NCBI GenBank assembly: GCA_023387735.1
Contig: JAEWHP010000042.1
Location: forward strand, 62,001-126,000
Direction: 5' to 3'
DNA: 64,000 nucleotides
Source of the DNA: Pseudomonadota bacterium
GTDB taxonomy: Bacteria > Pseudomonadota > Alphaproteobacteria > Rhizobiales > Xanthobacteraceae
The notes beneath the pieces are model-generated. The model saw only the letters and a program-made list of their open reading frames with translations, had not been told where the DNA came from and did no database searches. The translations under genes and the position numbers were made by a program. How positions within the stretch are numbered: the stretch's first letter is position 1; the number at the start of each line of letters is the position of its first letter. Positions 52,745 through 63,537 of this stretch are shown here, one piece after another.

Positions 52745-54106
52745 GTGATTGCCATTATCTTCCTGCTCGTCATGCTCGCTGTCGCCATCTTTGCGGCGAG
52801 CCAGGGTGCGGCGGCGCTGCCGATCGGCGAAATCATGATGCTGGTCGGCCTGTTTCTCGTGTTCTTTGGATCGGGCGTCTATATCGCCGTGGTGCTCGGA
52901 GCGCTGGCGCTGTTGTCGGGGTTCATGTTCTCCGACCGGCCCTTCTGGCTGTTCCTGGGCCAGGTGATCTGGGCTCCGTCATCGAGCTTCGTACTGGTGG
53001 CCGTGCCGCTCTTCCTGCTGATGGGCGAGATCCTGTTGCGGTCGGGACTATCAGAGCAACTCTACCGCGCGCTCAATGTCTGGATGCGCCGGTGGCCGGG
53101 TGGCCTGCTGCATACGAACATAGCCTCTTGCGCTGTATTCTCTGCGATCTCGGGATCGAGCGTGGCGACCGCGGCCACCATGGGCTCGGTCGCACTGCCC
53201 TACTTCGAGAAGAAGCCCTACGATCCGCGTATGGTGCTGGGCTCGCTGGCCGCCGGCGGCGCCCTCGGCAACTTGATACCACCCGGCATCACGTTCATCG
53301 TCTATGGGCTCATGACCGAGACATCGGTCGGCAAACTCTACATCGCCGCCATCGTTCCCAGTGTGCTGGTCTGCCTGTTGTTCTTTGCCGTCATCTTCAT
53401 CCATGGCCTGCGATCGCCGAACAAGGAAAAGCCTCCAGCGGCCACCACGCGTGAAAAGTGGGAAAGCCTCGTCGATCTCATGCCGACGACGCTTCTGATC
53501 CTGATCGTCCTCGGGACGATCTATGGCGGCATCGCGACGCCGACCGAAGCCGCGGCACTTGGCGTGGTCGCCTCCATCGTGTTCGCCCTCGTCGCCCGCA
53601 AGCTCAGTTTCAGGCTCCTGCACGAGTCGGCGGAAGCAACCGCGCGCAACACCTCAATGCTAGGCCTGATCCTGTTCGGTGCATACACGCTGAACTTCAT
53701 CATGACGCAACTGCGCGTGCCGCAGACGCTGGCGGAAATGGTCAGCGCGCTGCCGCTGCCGGCCTGGGCGATCATGCTGGTCATCATCGGGTTCTACCTG
53801 GCGCTTGGCACCTTCATGGAGGGCTTCTCCATGATCATCACGACGATCCCGGTTGTCTTTCCGGTCGTGAAGAGCCTCGGCTATGACCCGATCTGGTTCG
53901 GCGTCATCGTCACCATGCTGATCGAGATCGCGATGATCAGCCCGCCGGACGGGACCGTCATGTATGTCCTGCAGGGCATGCGGCGCACGCCCGGGCCCAT
54001 CACGGACGTCTTTAGTGGCGTACTCCCCTTCGTCGGCGTCTACATGCTGGCCGTCCTGATCCTGCTGTTGTTCCCGGGTCTCGCACTCGTGCTCGTGCCT
54101 CGCTAG
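52745..54106 (+). CDS. TRAP transporter large permease (DctM type)
   Basis: 453-residue membrane protein with about twelve segments, the sodium- or proton-driven part of the transporter. GTG 52745 is preferred, two bases after the DctQ stop and with AAGGGG upstream; the long frame from 52241 reads out of frame through DctQ. Family motifs: SAISGSSVATAATMGSVALPYF, ALGNLIPPGITFIVYGLMTE and GTFMEGFSMIITTIPVVFP. The stop lies 16 bases from the convergent hutU stop. Ion coupling is inferred from the family. Confidence 0.9.
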   Translation: MIAIIFLLVMLAVAIFAASQGAAALPIGEIMMLVGLFLVFFGSGVYIAVVLGALALLSGFMFSDRPFWLFLGQVIWAPSSSFVLVAVPLFLLMGEILLRSGLSEQLYRALNVWMRRWPGGLLHTNIASCAVFSAISGSSVATAATMGSVALPYFEKKPYDPRMVLGSLAAGGALGNLIPPGITFIVYGLMTETSVGKLYIAAIVPSVLVCLLFFAVIFIHGLRSPNKEKPPAATTREKWESLVDLMPTTLLILIVLGTIYGGIATPTEAAALGVVASIVFALVARKLSFRLLHESAEATARNTSMLGLILFGAYTLNFIMTQLRVPQTLAEMVSALPLPAWAIMLVIIGFYLALGTFMEGFSMIITTIPVVFPVVKSLGYDPIWFGVIVTMLIEIAMISPPDGTVMYVLQGMRRTPGPITDVFSGVLPFVGVYMLAVLILLLFPGLALVLVPR

Positions 54107-54122
54107 CTGGCGCCGTGTACGG

Positions 54123-55786
<1,664 letters not shown>

Positions 55787-55790
<4 letters not shown>

Positions 55791-57364
55791 GACGGAAAGC
55801 CTCTCTCGGCAAGATTTGGAAACGGGTCGTTCTCGAGCACCGAAATCGCAGCCGCCGGCAGCGCACCGGCTTCGACCAGCGCGGTTGCCCTGGCGATATC
55901 GCCCGCCATGTAGCGATCGCTAGCGAGCGCCGGCACCTGCTCGCGCAATCGCGCAATGACCGCGGCAAGTGCGGGGCTGGTCGTATGCGGCGCGCGAAGC
56001 CCGATGCCTTGCGCCGCCACCAGCAGCTCGATGCCGAGAATAGCAGCGAGATTATCCGCCATGTCCGACAACCGGCGCGCCGCGTGCGCAGCCATCGACA
56101 CGTGATCTTCCTGGTTGGCGCTGGTCGGCGTCGAATCGATGGAACACGCCGAGGCGCGCTGCTTGTTCTCGGCATAGAGGGCGGCCGCCGACACTTCGGC
56201 GATCATGAAGCCGGAATTGACGCCGGGCTCGGGAGTGAGAAACGGCGGCAGGCCGAAGTTCAGCGCGGGATCGACCAGGGTTGCGATCCGCCGCTCGCTG
56301 ATCGCGCCGATCTCCGACAGGGCCAGCGCAATCTGGTCGGCGGCAAAGGCGACCGGCTCGGCGTGAAAATTTCCACCCGAGACGATCTCTCCGGTCTCAA
56401 CCAGCACCAGCGGATTGTCGGTGACGGCGTTGGCCTCGATCGTCAAGGTGCGGGCAGCCTGCATCAGGAGATCAAGCGCGGCGCCGGCGACCTGCGGCTG
56501 GCAACGCAGGCAATAGGGATCCTGCACGCGCTCGTCGCCTTCGAGATGCGACATGCGAATGTCGCTGCCGTCGAGCAACGCCATCAGCGCCGCGCCAGCG
56601 GCGATCTGCCCGGCCTGCCCCCGCAATTGCTGGATTTCAGGACGGAACGGGGCGGTCGAGGCCATAGCCGCGTCGACCGACAACGCACCCGTCACCAGCG
56701 CCGCGCGCACCAAACCGTACGCGCGCAACAGGCCGGAGATGGCATAGGCAGTCGAAAACTGTGTTCCGTTGATCAGCGCGAGGCCCTCCTTGGGCCCAAG
56801 CGTGATCGCTTCGATCCCGGCGGCGGCGAGCGCATCGCGGCCCGGCACGATCTTTCCGTCGATGAGCGCCTGCCCCTCACCGATCATGACCGCGATCATG
56901 TGTGCAAGCGGCGCCAGATCGCCGGAGGCTCCCACCGATCCCTGCTGCGGCACCAGCGGATAGACGCCGCGCACCAGCATGGCCTGAAGTTGCTCGATGA
57001 TTTCGCGGCGTACACCCGACGCGCCCCGCCCCAGCGAAACGATCTTCAGCGCGATCATCAGACGCACGATCGGTTCGGGCGTGGGTGGCCCCACCCCGCA
57101 GCAATGCGAAACGATGAGGTTGCGCTGGAGCAGCGCGGTCTGGTCCGGCGGAATGCGTTTCGACGCCAGTTTTCCAAACCCGGTATTGATACCGTAAACC
57201 GGAACGCTCGAACGCGCGGCCTTGGCAACGATGGCCGATGCGGCCTCAACGCGTGGCCAGAATGACGGTTCGAGCACGACGGCCGCGCCAGCGAGCACAT
57301 GCGCGAGATCATCGAGGCCGACGCTAGCGGGTGACACGACAATGGATGCCATCGGGTCGCTCAT
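55787..57364 (-). CDS. hutH: Histidine ammonia-lyase
   Basis: 525-residue enzyme removing ammonia from histidine to give urocanate. The self-forming MIO prosthetic group comes from Ala-Ser-Gly at about 146-148 in [11 protein letters not shown]. The catalytic Tyr in YGINTGFG and the NGTQFSTAY segment are present. Start is ATG 57364, which overlaps the hutI stop by ATGA; an upstream ATG at 57376 lies inside hutI. Middle gene of the operon. Confidence 0.97.
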
Positions 57365-58575
57365 TGTCCCCTCCACACTCTAAGATGCAGCGGGTTGAAG
57401 CCGATCCGGTAGACAAGCTCAGCCGGCCGCTCGATATCCCAGATCGCCAGATCGCAATGTTTGCCAGTCTCAAGCGTTCCGGCTTCACCGAGAATGCCGA
57501 GCGCGCGTGCCGCTTCGCGCGTCGTTCCAGCGAGGCATTCAGCAACGTTCATCCGGAACAGCGTCGCGCCCATATTCATGGCCAGCAGCAGTGACGTCAG
57601 CGGCGAGCTGCCCGGGTTGCAATCGGTTGCGAGCGCCATGTGCACGCCATGCGCGCGAAACAGTTCGACCGGAGGCTTTGCCGTTTCGCGGATGAAATAG
57701 AATGCGCCCGGCAACAGCACGGCCACGGTATGTGCCCGCGCCATGGCTGCAACGCCGACCTCATCGGTGTGCTCCAGATGATCAGCGGACAGGGCCGAAA
57801 ATTCCGCAGCCAATGCTGCGCCACCTAGATTCGACAATTGATCGGCGTGTAGTTTGACCGGCAGTCCAAGCGTCTTAGCGGCACGGAATACCCGCGCCGT
57901 CTGCTCCCGCGAGAACGCGATGCCTTCCATGAAGGCATCGACCGCATCGGCAAGCCCGGCCTGCGCCACCGCCGGCAGCATCTCGCGGCAAACCAGGTCG
58001 ATATAGCGGTCCTTGTCGCCATCGGCTTCGGGAGGCAGCGCATGCGCGCCCAGAAAAGACGTCCGGATGCTGACCGGACGTCTGTGGCCGAGTGCGCGCG
58101 CAGCCGATAGCTGGCGCATCTCGGTTTCCGTGTTGAGCCCGTATCCGGACTTGATCTCCAGCGTCGTCACACCCTCGCCAATCAGTGCATCGAGCCTCGG
58201 CAGCGCGCCGGCAACGAGATCAGCCTCGCTGGCTGCGCGCGTCGCTGCGACCGTCGAGACGATCCCACCGCCGGCGCGTGCGATCTCCTCGTAGCTTGCG
58301 CCCTGCAGCCGTAACTCGAATTCGTGTGCGCGGTTTCCGCCGAAGACGAGATGGGTGTGACAATCCACCAGTCCGGGCGTGATCCATCGCCCCGCGCAAT
58401 CGATCCGCTCAGCCGCATCGGCGTCAGATGGAAAGTCGGAACGGCTGCCTGCAAAGGCGATGCGGCCATCGCGGGCCGCGATCACGCCATGCTCCACGAT
58501 CCCGAGATCGGTCAGATCTTCGCGAAGTGTGGCGAGCCTGGCGTTGTGCCAGATGCGATCAAAGCGCTCGGCCAT
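57361..58575 (-). CDS. hutI: Imidazolonepropionase
   Basis: 404-residue zinc or iron amidohydrolase opening the imidazolone ring to formimidoylglutamate. Metal-binding His pair in [11 protein letters not shown], a mid-region HADQLSN and the late Asp in [10 protein letters not shown] are present. Start at ATG 58575 follows a GAGGGA ribosome site. It is the first gene of hutIHU, divergent from hutF, with the HutC-type operator 39 bases upstream. Confidence 0.96.
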   Translation of the reverse strand: MAERFDRIWHNARLATLREDLTDLGIVEHGVIAARDGRIAFAGSRSDFPSDADAAERIDCAGRWITPGLVDCHTHLVFGGNRAHEFELRLQGASYEEIARAGGGIVSTVAATRAASEADLVAGALPRLDALIGEGVTTLEIKSGYGLNTETEMRQLSAARALGHRRPVSIRTSFLGAHALPPEADGDKDRYIDLVCREMLPAVAQAGLADAVDAFMEGIAFSREQTARVFRAAKTLGLPVKLHADQLSNLGGAALAAEFSALSADHLEHTDEVGVAAMARAHTVAVLLPGAFYFIRETAKPPVELFRAHGVHMALATDCNPGSSPLTSLLLAMNMGATLFRMNVAECLAGTTREAARALGILGEAGTLETGKHCDLAIWDIERPAELVYRIGFNPLHLRVWRGQ

Positions 58576-58613
58576 GGAATTTCCCTCAACGGCAGAAGCT
58601 TGACGGGGTGTTC

Positions 58614-58631
58614 TATATGTCTATACATATA
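58614..58631. promoter_or_regulatory. HutC-type operator between hutI and hutF
   Basis: Perfect 7-base arms TATATGT (58614-58620) and ACATATA (58625-58631) around a CTAT spacer. It lies 39 bases before hutI and 33 bases before hutF in the divergent region, where a GntR-family repressor of the hut genes would bind both promoters. Its core TGTCTATACA resembles HutC sites proposed in other proteobacteria. HutC is encoded two genes away. Confidence 0.75.
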
Positions 58632-58663
58632 ATCACGGCATCCTGTCCATCCGGTTTGGAAAC

Positions 58664-60022
58664 ATGTCCACTTTGCATTTTGCATCGGCGCTGCTTCCCT
58701 CGGGATGGGCTGATGACGTGCAGGTGGTGGTGACCGACGGATCGATCACGGAGGTCACGATCGGCACCGCGCCCGGAACCGGTGACGAGCGCCATCAACT
58801 CGCCATCCCCGGGATAGCGAGCCTGCATAGTCACGCTTTCCAGCGCGGGATGGCGGGGCTCGCTGAAACGCGCGGCAATTCCGCAGACACATTCTGGACC
58901 TGGCGCGAGACGATGTATCGGTTCGCGCTGGAGATGACGCCGGACGACGCGGAAGCCGTCGCGACGCTGCTCTATGTCGAGATGCTCGAGCAGGGCTACA
59001 CGCGCGTCGGCGAGTTCCACTATCTCCACCATGACCGCGATGGTTCGCCCTACGCCAACCCCGCAGAGATGGCGACGCGGATCGCGCGAGCTGCCGAGAC
59101 GACGGGCATCGGGCTCACGCTGCTGCCGAGCTTTTACGCACACGCCTCCTTTGGCGGAACGGCACCGCATGCCGGCCAGCGCCGGTTCATCTGCTCGGTC
59201 GACCAATTCGCAAAACTGATCGATGCTTCGAGGGAGGCTGTCCGTCCCCTGCCCGGCGCCAATGTCGGTGTCGCGCCACACAGCCTGAGGGCCGTGACGC
59301 CGGATGAATTAGCGGCGATCATCGCGCTGGCCGAGGGCGCACCGGTGCATATCCACGCCGCCGAACAGGTCAGGGAAGTCGAGGAATGCGTGGCGTGGTC
59401 CGGCAGGCGGCCGGTCGAGTGGCTCCTCGAACATGCGCCGGTCGATGCGCGCTTCTGTCTCATCCATGCGACCCATATGACGCCTGAGGAAACCGTATCG
59501 CTGGCGCGAAGCGGCGCAATTGCCGGGCTCTGTCCGGTTACGGAAGCGAGCCTCGGCGACGGTATTTTTCCGGCGCGCGAGTTTCTTGATGCCGGCGGCC
59601 GGTTCGGCGTCGGCACCGATTCCAATGTGCTGATCGGTGTCGCCGACGAACTGCGTCAGCTTGAGTATGGTCAACGGTTGAAGCGCCGCGAACGCAACGT
59701 GCTGTCCGGCGGTCCTGGCGTCTCGACCGGTCGCACACTGTTCGACGGGGCACTCGCCGGCGGCGCCCAGGCACTCGCGCAGCCGGTCGCAGGCATCCAG
59801 GTTGGCGCACGCGCCGACATCGTCACCCTCGACACCACGCACCCCTCGCTCGCCGGTCGCCGCGGGGATGCCGTCCTCGATGGCTGGACTTTTTCAGCAC
59901 GCGCAGGCGCCATCGACTGCGTGTGGGCGGGCGGCAACAAGGTTGTCGAGAGCGGGCGCCACCGGCTCCGCAAAAGCGCGCGTGATAAATTCAACGCTGC
60001 TGTGAGGAAGCTCGTGGCATGA
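58664..60022 (+). CDS. hutF: Formimidoylglutamate deiminase
   Basis: 452-residue amidohydrolase converting N-formimidoyl-glutamate to N-formylglutamate plus ammonia, the step that defines the five-step histidine pathway. Metal ligands: His pair in LHSHAFQRGMAG, a His in VHIHAAEQ, IHATHM and an Asp in GTDSNV. The start ATG 58664 is 33 bases past the operator. Its stop overlaps hutC by ATGA. N-formylglutamate would then need HutG, which is not in this window. Confidence 0.95.
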   Translation: MSTLHFASALLPSGWADDVQVVVTDGSITEVTIGTAPGTGDERHQLAIPGIASLHSHAFQRGMAGLAETRGNSADTFWTWRETMYRFALEMTPDDAEAVATLLYVEMLEQGYTRVGEFHYLHHDRDGSPYANPAEMATRIARAAETTGIGLTLLPSFYAHASFGGTAPHAGQRRFICSVDQFAKLIDASREAVRPLPGANVGVAPHSLRAVTPDELAAIIALAEGAPVHIHAAEQVREVEECVAWSGRRPVEWLLEHAPVDARFCLIHATHMTPEETVSLARSGAIAGLCPVTEASLGDGIFPAREFLDAGGRFGVGTDSNVLIGVADELRQLEYGQRLKRRERNVLSGGPGVSTGRTLFDGALAGGAQALAQPVAGIQVGARADIVTLDTTHPSLAGRRGDAVLDGWTFSARAGAIDCVWAGGNKVVESGRHRLRKSARDKFNAAVRKLVA

Positions 60023-60762
60023 GCCTCGCAATAGATCGCAGCAAGCCCCAGCCAGCCGACAAGCCGACGCTGTACAAGCAGATCCGGCTCGACATCGAGC
60101 GGCGCATCCTGTCCGGCGAATGGCCGCCGGGTCATCGCATCCCCTTCGAGCACGAGCTAATGGCGGACTATCGCTGCTCGCGAATGACAGTCAGCAAGGC
60201 ATTGTCGGAACTGGCGCAAGCCGACCTGATCGAGCGGCGACGGCGGGCCGGCACCTTCGTGCGCCGTCCGCAATTCCTGTCGGCAGTCCTGAAGATTTCC
60301 GATATCCGCGCCGAAATCACCGCGCTTGGCCGAAGCTACGGCTATCAGTTGATCAAGTGCTCACGCCGCCTCGCCAGCGCCACCGATCGCAACCGACTAG
60401 GGGTAGGCAAGACCGGCAAGGTCATCGCGATTGCCTGCCGCCACAGCGCCGACGGCGTCCCCTTCGCGATCGAGGACAGGCTGATCGATCTCGATGCAGT
60501 GCCTGAAGCCGCCACGGCGGATTTCGCGAAGGAGCCGCCGGGATCGTGGCTGCTACATCATGTTCCATGGACAGAAGCCGAGAATGCGATCAGCGCTATA
60601 TCGGCCGACGACGAGGCTGCGGCGGCGCTGGACATCCCGATCGGTGCGCCTTGCCTCGTGATCGATCGGCACACCTGGCGCGGCGGACGGCCGCTGACGG
60701 CGGTACGCCTGATCTATCCGGGCGAGACCCACAAGCTGGTGGCCCGCTTCAAGGGCGGCTGA
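60019..60762 (+). CDS. hutC: HutC, GntR-family histidine utilisation repressor
   Basis: 247-residue regulator with a winged helix-turn-helix (YKQIRLDIERRILSGEWPPG to RRRAGTFVRRP, about 18-92) and a UTRA ligand domain from about 100 to the end. The UTRA family binds urocanate in known HutC proteins. It follows hutF by ATGA and represses both hut operons, presumably at the palindrome at 58614. The operon is therefore autoregulated. Confidence 0.92.
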   Translation: MSLAIDRSKPQPADKPTLYKQIRLDIERRILSGEWPPGHRIPFEHELMADYRCSRMTVSKALSELAQADLIERRRRAGTFVRRPQFLSAVLKISDIRAEITALGRSYGYQLIKCSRRLASATDRNRLGVGKTGKVIAIACRHSADGVPFAIEDRLIDLDAVPEAATADFAKEPPGSWLLHHVPWTEAENAISAISADDEAAAALDIPIGAPCLVIDRHTWRGGRPLTAVRLIYPGETHKLVARFKGG

Positions 60763-60779
60763 AGTGATGCATGAGGTCC

Positions 60780-60793
60780 GGCACAATTTATGC
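60780..60793 (+). promoter_or_regulatory. Sigma-54-type promoter candidate for the second ABC importer
   Basis: CGGCACAATTTATGCA contains GG (60780-60781) and GC (60792-60793) ten bases apart; GGCAC matches the -24 core and TGCA most of the -12 core. It starts 18 bases after the hutC stop and 95 bases before the binding-protein ATG, giving a leader of about 70 bases. Confidence 0.5.
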
Positions 60794-60874
60794 AGCAAAG
60801 CGACGCAGAGAAGCCCCAAGCGGGTGAACAGACGAGCAGGACTTAATCCATAAACCGGCAGAAGGAAGACGATC

Positions 60875-61819
60875 ATGCTTAGTTTTAGAGTATTCGCCGC
60901 AAGCGCCGCTCTCCTGGTGTCCGCACCAGCGGTCGCACAAGACGTCAAGGTCGGCATCGGAATTTCGGGGTGGACAGGCTTCGCTCCGCTCACGCTCGCA
61001 AATCAGGCCGGCATCTTCAAGAAGAACGGCCTCGATGTGACGATCAAGAAGATCCCGCAGAAGGACCGGCATCTGGCGATTGCCTCGGGTGACATTCAGT
61101 GCGCGGCGACCACGGTCGAAACCTGGATTTCCTGGAATGCCAACGGCGTCGCCACCAAGCAGATCTTCCAGCTCGACAAGAGCTACGGCGCCGATGGAAT
61201 GGCGACGCGCAACGCCATTGCATCGATCAAGGAACTGAAGGGCAAGACAGTCGCCGCGTCCGCGCCGGGCACCGCGCCCTATTTCACGCTGGCCTGGATG
61301 CTCAGGAAGAACGGCCTCTCGGTCAAGGACGTGACCGTGGTGAACCTGGAGCCGGCCGCGGCTGCGCAGGCGTTCGTCGCCGGTCAGAACGATGCAGCCA
61401 TGACGTATGAACCCTACCTCTCGACCGTGCGCGCGGCGCCCGACAAGGGCAAGATCATCGCCACCACGCTCGACTATCCAATGATCATGGACACGTTCGG
61501 CTGCACGCCGAAATTCCTGGCCGAGAATCCGAAAGCCGCGCAGGCTTTGGCGGACAGCTATTTCGAGGCGGTCGCCCTGATCGAAAAGGACCAGGCGAAA
61601 TCCTACGAGATCATGGGTTCGGACGTGAAGCAGTCCGGCGAGCAGTTCGGCAATTCGGCAAAATACCTGCGCTGGCAGGACAAGGCCGCGAACCAGAAAT
61701 TCTTCGCGGGCGAGTTCCAGGCCTTTACCAAGGAAGCGGCGGAGCTGCTGCTCGAGATCGGCATCATCAAGTCGATTCCGAAGATCGAAGATCTCGTTGA
61801 CACGAGCTTCATCAAGTAA
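60875..61819 (+). CDS. ABC transporter substrate-binding protein next to hut genes
   Basis: 314-residue periplasmic binding protein of the TauA/SsuA/NrtA-like group with a Sec signal (MLSFRVFAASAALLVSAPAVAQ). Family stretch: LKGKTVAASAPGTAPYFTLAW. Start ATG 60875 follows AGAAGGAAG. Placed after hutC, so it may bring in histidine, urocanate or a related imidazole, though the sigma-54-type promoter would also suit another nitrogen source. A strong hairpin follows its stop and may keep the binding protein in excess over permease and ATPase. Confidence 0.86.
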   Translation: MLSFRVFAASAALLVSAPAVAQDVKVGIGISGWTGFAPLTLANQAGIFKKNGLDVTIKKIPQKDRHLAIASGDIQCAATTVETWISWNANGVATKQIFQLDKSYGADGMATRNAIASIKELKGKTVAASAPGTAPYFTLAWMLRKNGLSVKDVTVVNLEPAAAAQAFVAGQNDAAMTYEPYLSTVRAAPDKGKIIATTLDYPMIMDTFGCTPKFLAENPKAAQALADSYFEAVALIEKDQAKSYEIMGSDVKQSGEQFGNSAKYLRWQDKAANQKFFAGEFQAFTKEAAELLLEIGIIKSIPKIEDLVDTSFIK

Positions 61820-61841
61820 GTCCGTTCGGCACCGCGCTGGT

Positions 61842-61867
61842 CCCGCTCCCACACGTCCGGGAGCGGG
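61842..61867 (+). terminator. Intercistronic hairpin between binding protein and permease
   Basis: Perfect arms CCCGCTCCC (61842-61850) and GGGAGCGGG (61859-61867) with an 8-base loop, no T run, 40 bases before the permease start. Probably an attenuating or mRNA-stabilising element that raises binding protein relative to the membrane parts. Confidence 0.55.
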
Positions 61868-61906
61868 GCTGTCGCGATCAGCGCACTATTTCGAGGAACA
61901 TGCCGC

Positions 61907-62683
61907 GTGATGCGTCCCCTGGATCCCGTGACGTCGAAGCAACGTGCGGCCTATGGCCTTGCGTTCTTCGTCTTGTTCGTTGCCCTGTGGGCGTGGGCGA
62001 CGTTCGGCGGATACGTGTCAAAGACGTTTCTCGCCAATCCTCTGACGATGCTGCAGGAAGGCTGGGAACTGCTGGTAAAACACGGCTTCCTGTTCGACAT
62101 CGGCATGACGATCTGGCGGGTAGTCGGCGGATTTACACTGGCGGCAACTATTGCGGTTCCGCTCGGCGTCTTGATGGGGGCTTACAAGCCGATCGAGGCC
62201 TTCCTGGAGCCGTTCGTCTCCTTTGCCCGCTATCTGCCTGCCTCGGCCTTTATTCCGCTGCTGATCCTGTGGGCCGGCATCGGCGAATTGCAGAAGCTCC
62301 TCGTCATATTCATCGGCTCGGTGTTCCAGATCATCCTGATGATCGCCGTCAACGTGGGAAGCACGCGGCGCGACCTCGTCGAAGCGGCCTACACGCTGGG
62401 CGCCAGCGACAGCGGCATCATCCGGCGGGTGCTGCTGCCCTCCTCCGCTCCCGAGATCGCGGAAATTCTCCGGCTCGTTCTGGGTTGGGCATGGACCTAT
62501 GTCATCGTCGCCGAACTGATCGGCTCATCGTCGGGCATCGGCCACATGATCACCGACAGCCAGGCCCTGCTCAATACCGGCCAGATCATCTTCGGCATCA
62601 TCGTCATCGGCCTGATCGGTCTCGTGTCGGACTTCCTGTTCAAGGCTTTCAACGCCTGGCTGTTCCCGTGGAGACTGGCGTGA
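61907..62683 (+). CDS. ABC transporter permease
   Basis: 258-residue inner-membrane permease of the SsuC/TauC group with about six segments and the EAA loop LVEAAYTLGASDSGIIRRVLLPS that contacts the ATPase. Starts at ATG 61907 (MMRPLDP), and its end overlaps the ATPase gene by GTGA. Works with the genes at 60875 and 62680. Substrate follows that of the binding protein and is not proved. Confidence 0.9.
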   Translation: MMRPLDPVTSKQRAAYGLAFFVLFVALWAWATFGGYVSKTFLANPLTMLQEGWELLVKHGFLFDIGMTIWRVVGGFTLAATIAVPLGVLMGAYKPIEAFLEPFVSFARYLPASAFIPLLILWAGIGELQKLLVIFIGSVFQIILMIAVNVGSTRRDLVEAAYTLGASDSGIIRRVLLPSSAPEIAEILRLVLGWAWTYVIVAELIGSSSGIGHMITDSQALLNTGQIIFGIIVIGLIGLVSDFLFKAFNAWLFPWRLA

Positions 62684-63465
62684 CCGAGCTGAGAATAGAG
62701 CAGGTCTCGCGTATCTTTCCTGCGCGCCAGGGCAACCCGCCGACAAAGGCGCTGGAACCGACCGATCTCACCGTCGGCAACAACGACTTCGTCACCATCC
62801 TCGGTCCGTCGGGCTGCGGAAAGTCCACGCTGCTTCGGATCATCGCCGGGCTCGACCGGCCGACAAGCGGCCGCGTCCTTCTCGACGGCAGCCCGGTCAC
62901 GGGACCTGGCGCGGATCGCGGTATGGTGTTCCAGTCCTATACGCTCTTCCCGTGGCTGACCGTGCGCGAGAACATCGCGTTCGGCCTGCGCGAACGCGGG
63001 ATATCCGCTGCGGAACGCGACAAGATCGCCGATGGGTTCATCCATCGCGTCGGCCTGTCAGGCTTCGAGAATCACTGGCCGAAGCAACTCTCCGGTGGCA
63101 TGCAGCAACGCACCGCGATCGCTCGCGCGCTCGCCAACGATCCCAAGATCCTGCTGCTGGATGAGCCGTTCGGCGCACTCGACAATCAGACGCGCGTGTT
63201 GATGCAGGAGATGCTGCTCGGCATCTGGGAACGCGACCAGAAAACCGTACTGTTCGTTACCCACGATATCGAGGAGGCAATCTTCCTCGGCAACCGCGTC
63301 ATCGTCATGAGCGCCCGTCCCGGCCGCATCAAGACTGAAATCGCAGTGGACCTGCCCCACCCTCGATCCTACAAGATCAAGACCACGCCCGATTTCGTGC
63401 GGCTGAAGGAAAGGCTCGTCGAAGAGATACGCGCCGAAGCATTGAAGGTCGCGATTCATGCCTGA
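62680..63465 (+). CDS. ABC transporter ATP-binding protein
   Basis: 261-residue ATPase of the SsuB/TauB group: Walker [10 protein letters not shown], signature LSGGMQQR, Walker [12 protein letters not shown] and H-loop [11 protein letters not shown] 62680 is chosen because it overlaps the permease stop; the longer frame from 61900 is out of frame within the permease gene. Completes the second importer. Very similar in layout to the operon at 4984-7578, so both may have specialised from one ancestor. Confidence 0.92.
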   Translation: MTELRIEQVSRIFPARQGNPPTKALEPTDLTVGNNDFVTILGPSGCGKSTLLRIIAGLDRPTSGRVLLDGSPVTGPGADRGMVFQSYTLFPWLTVRENIAFGLRERGISAAERDKIADGFIHRVGLSGFENHWPKQLSGGMQQRTAIARALANDPKILLLDEPFGALDNQTRVLMQEMLLGIWERDQKTVLFVTHDIEEAIFLGNRVIVMSARPGRIKTEIAVDLPHPRSYKIKTTPDFVRLKERLVEEIRAEALKVAIHA

Positions 63466-63537
63466 TGTCCGCAATTGTGATTTGCGGAAATGCCCCAATG
63501 TGGATCAATCCTCCGGAACGAGACAGCGAGGCACGCC

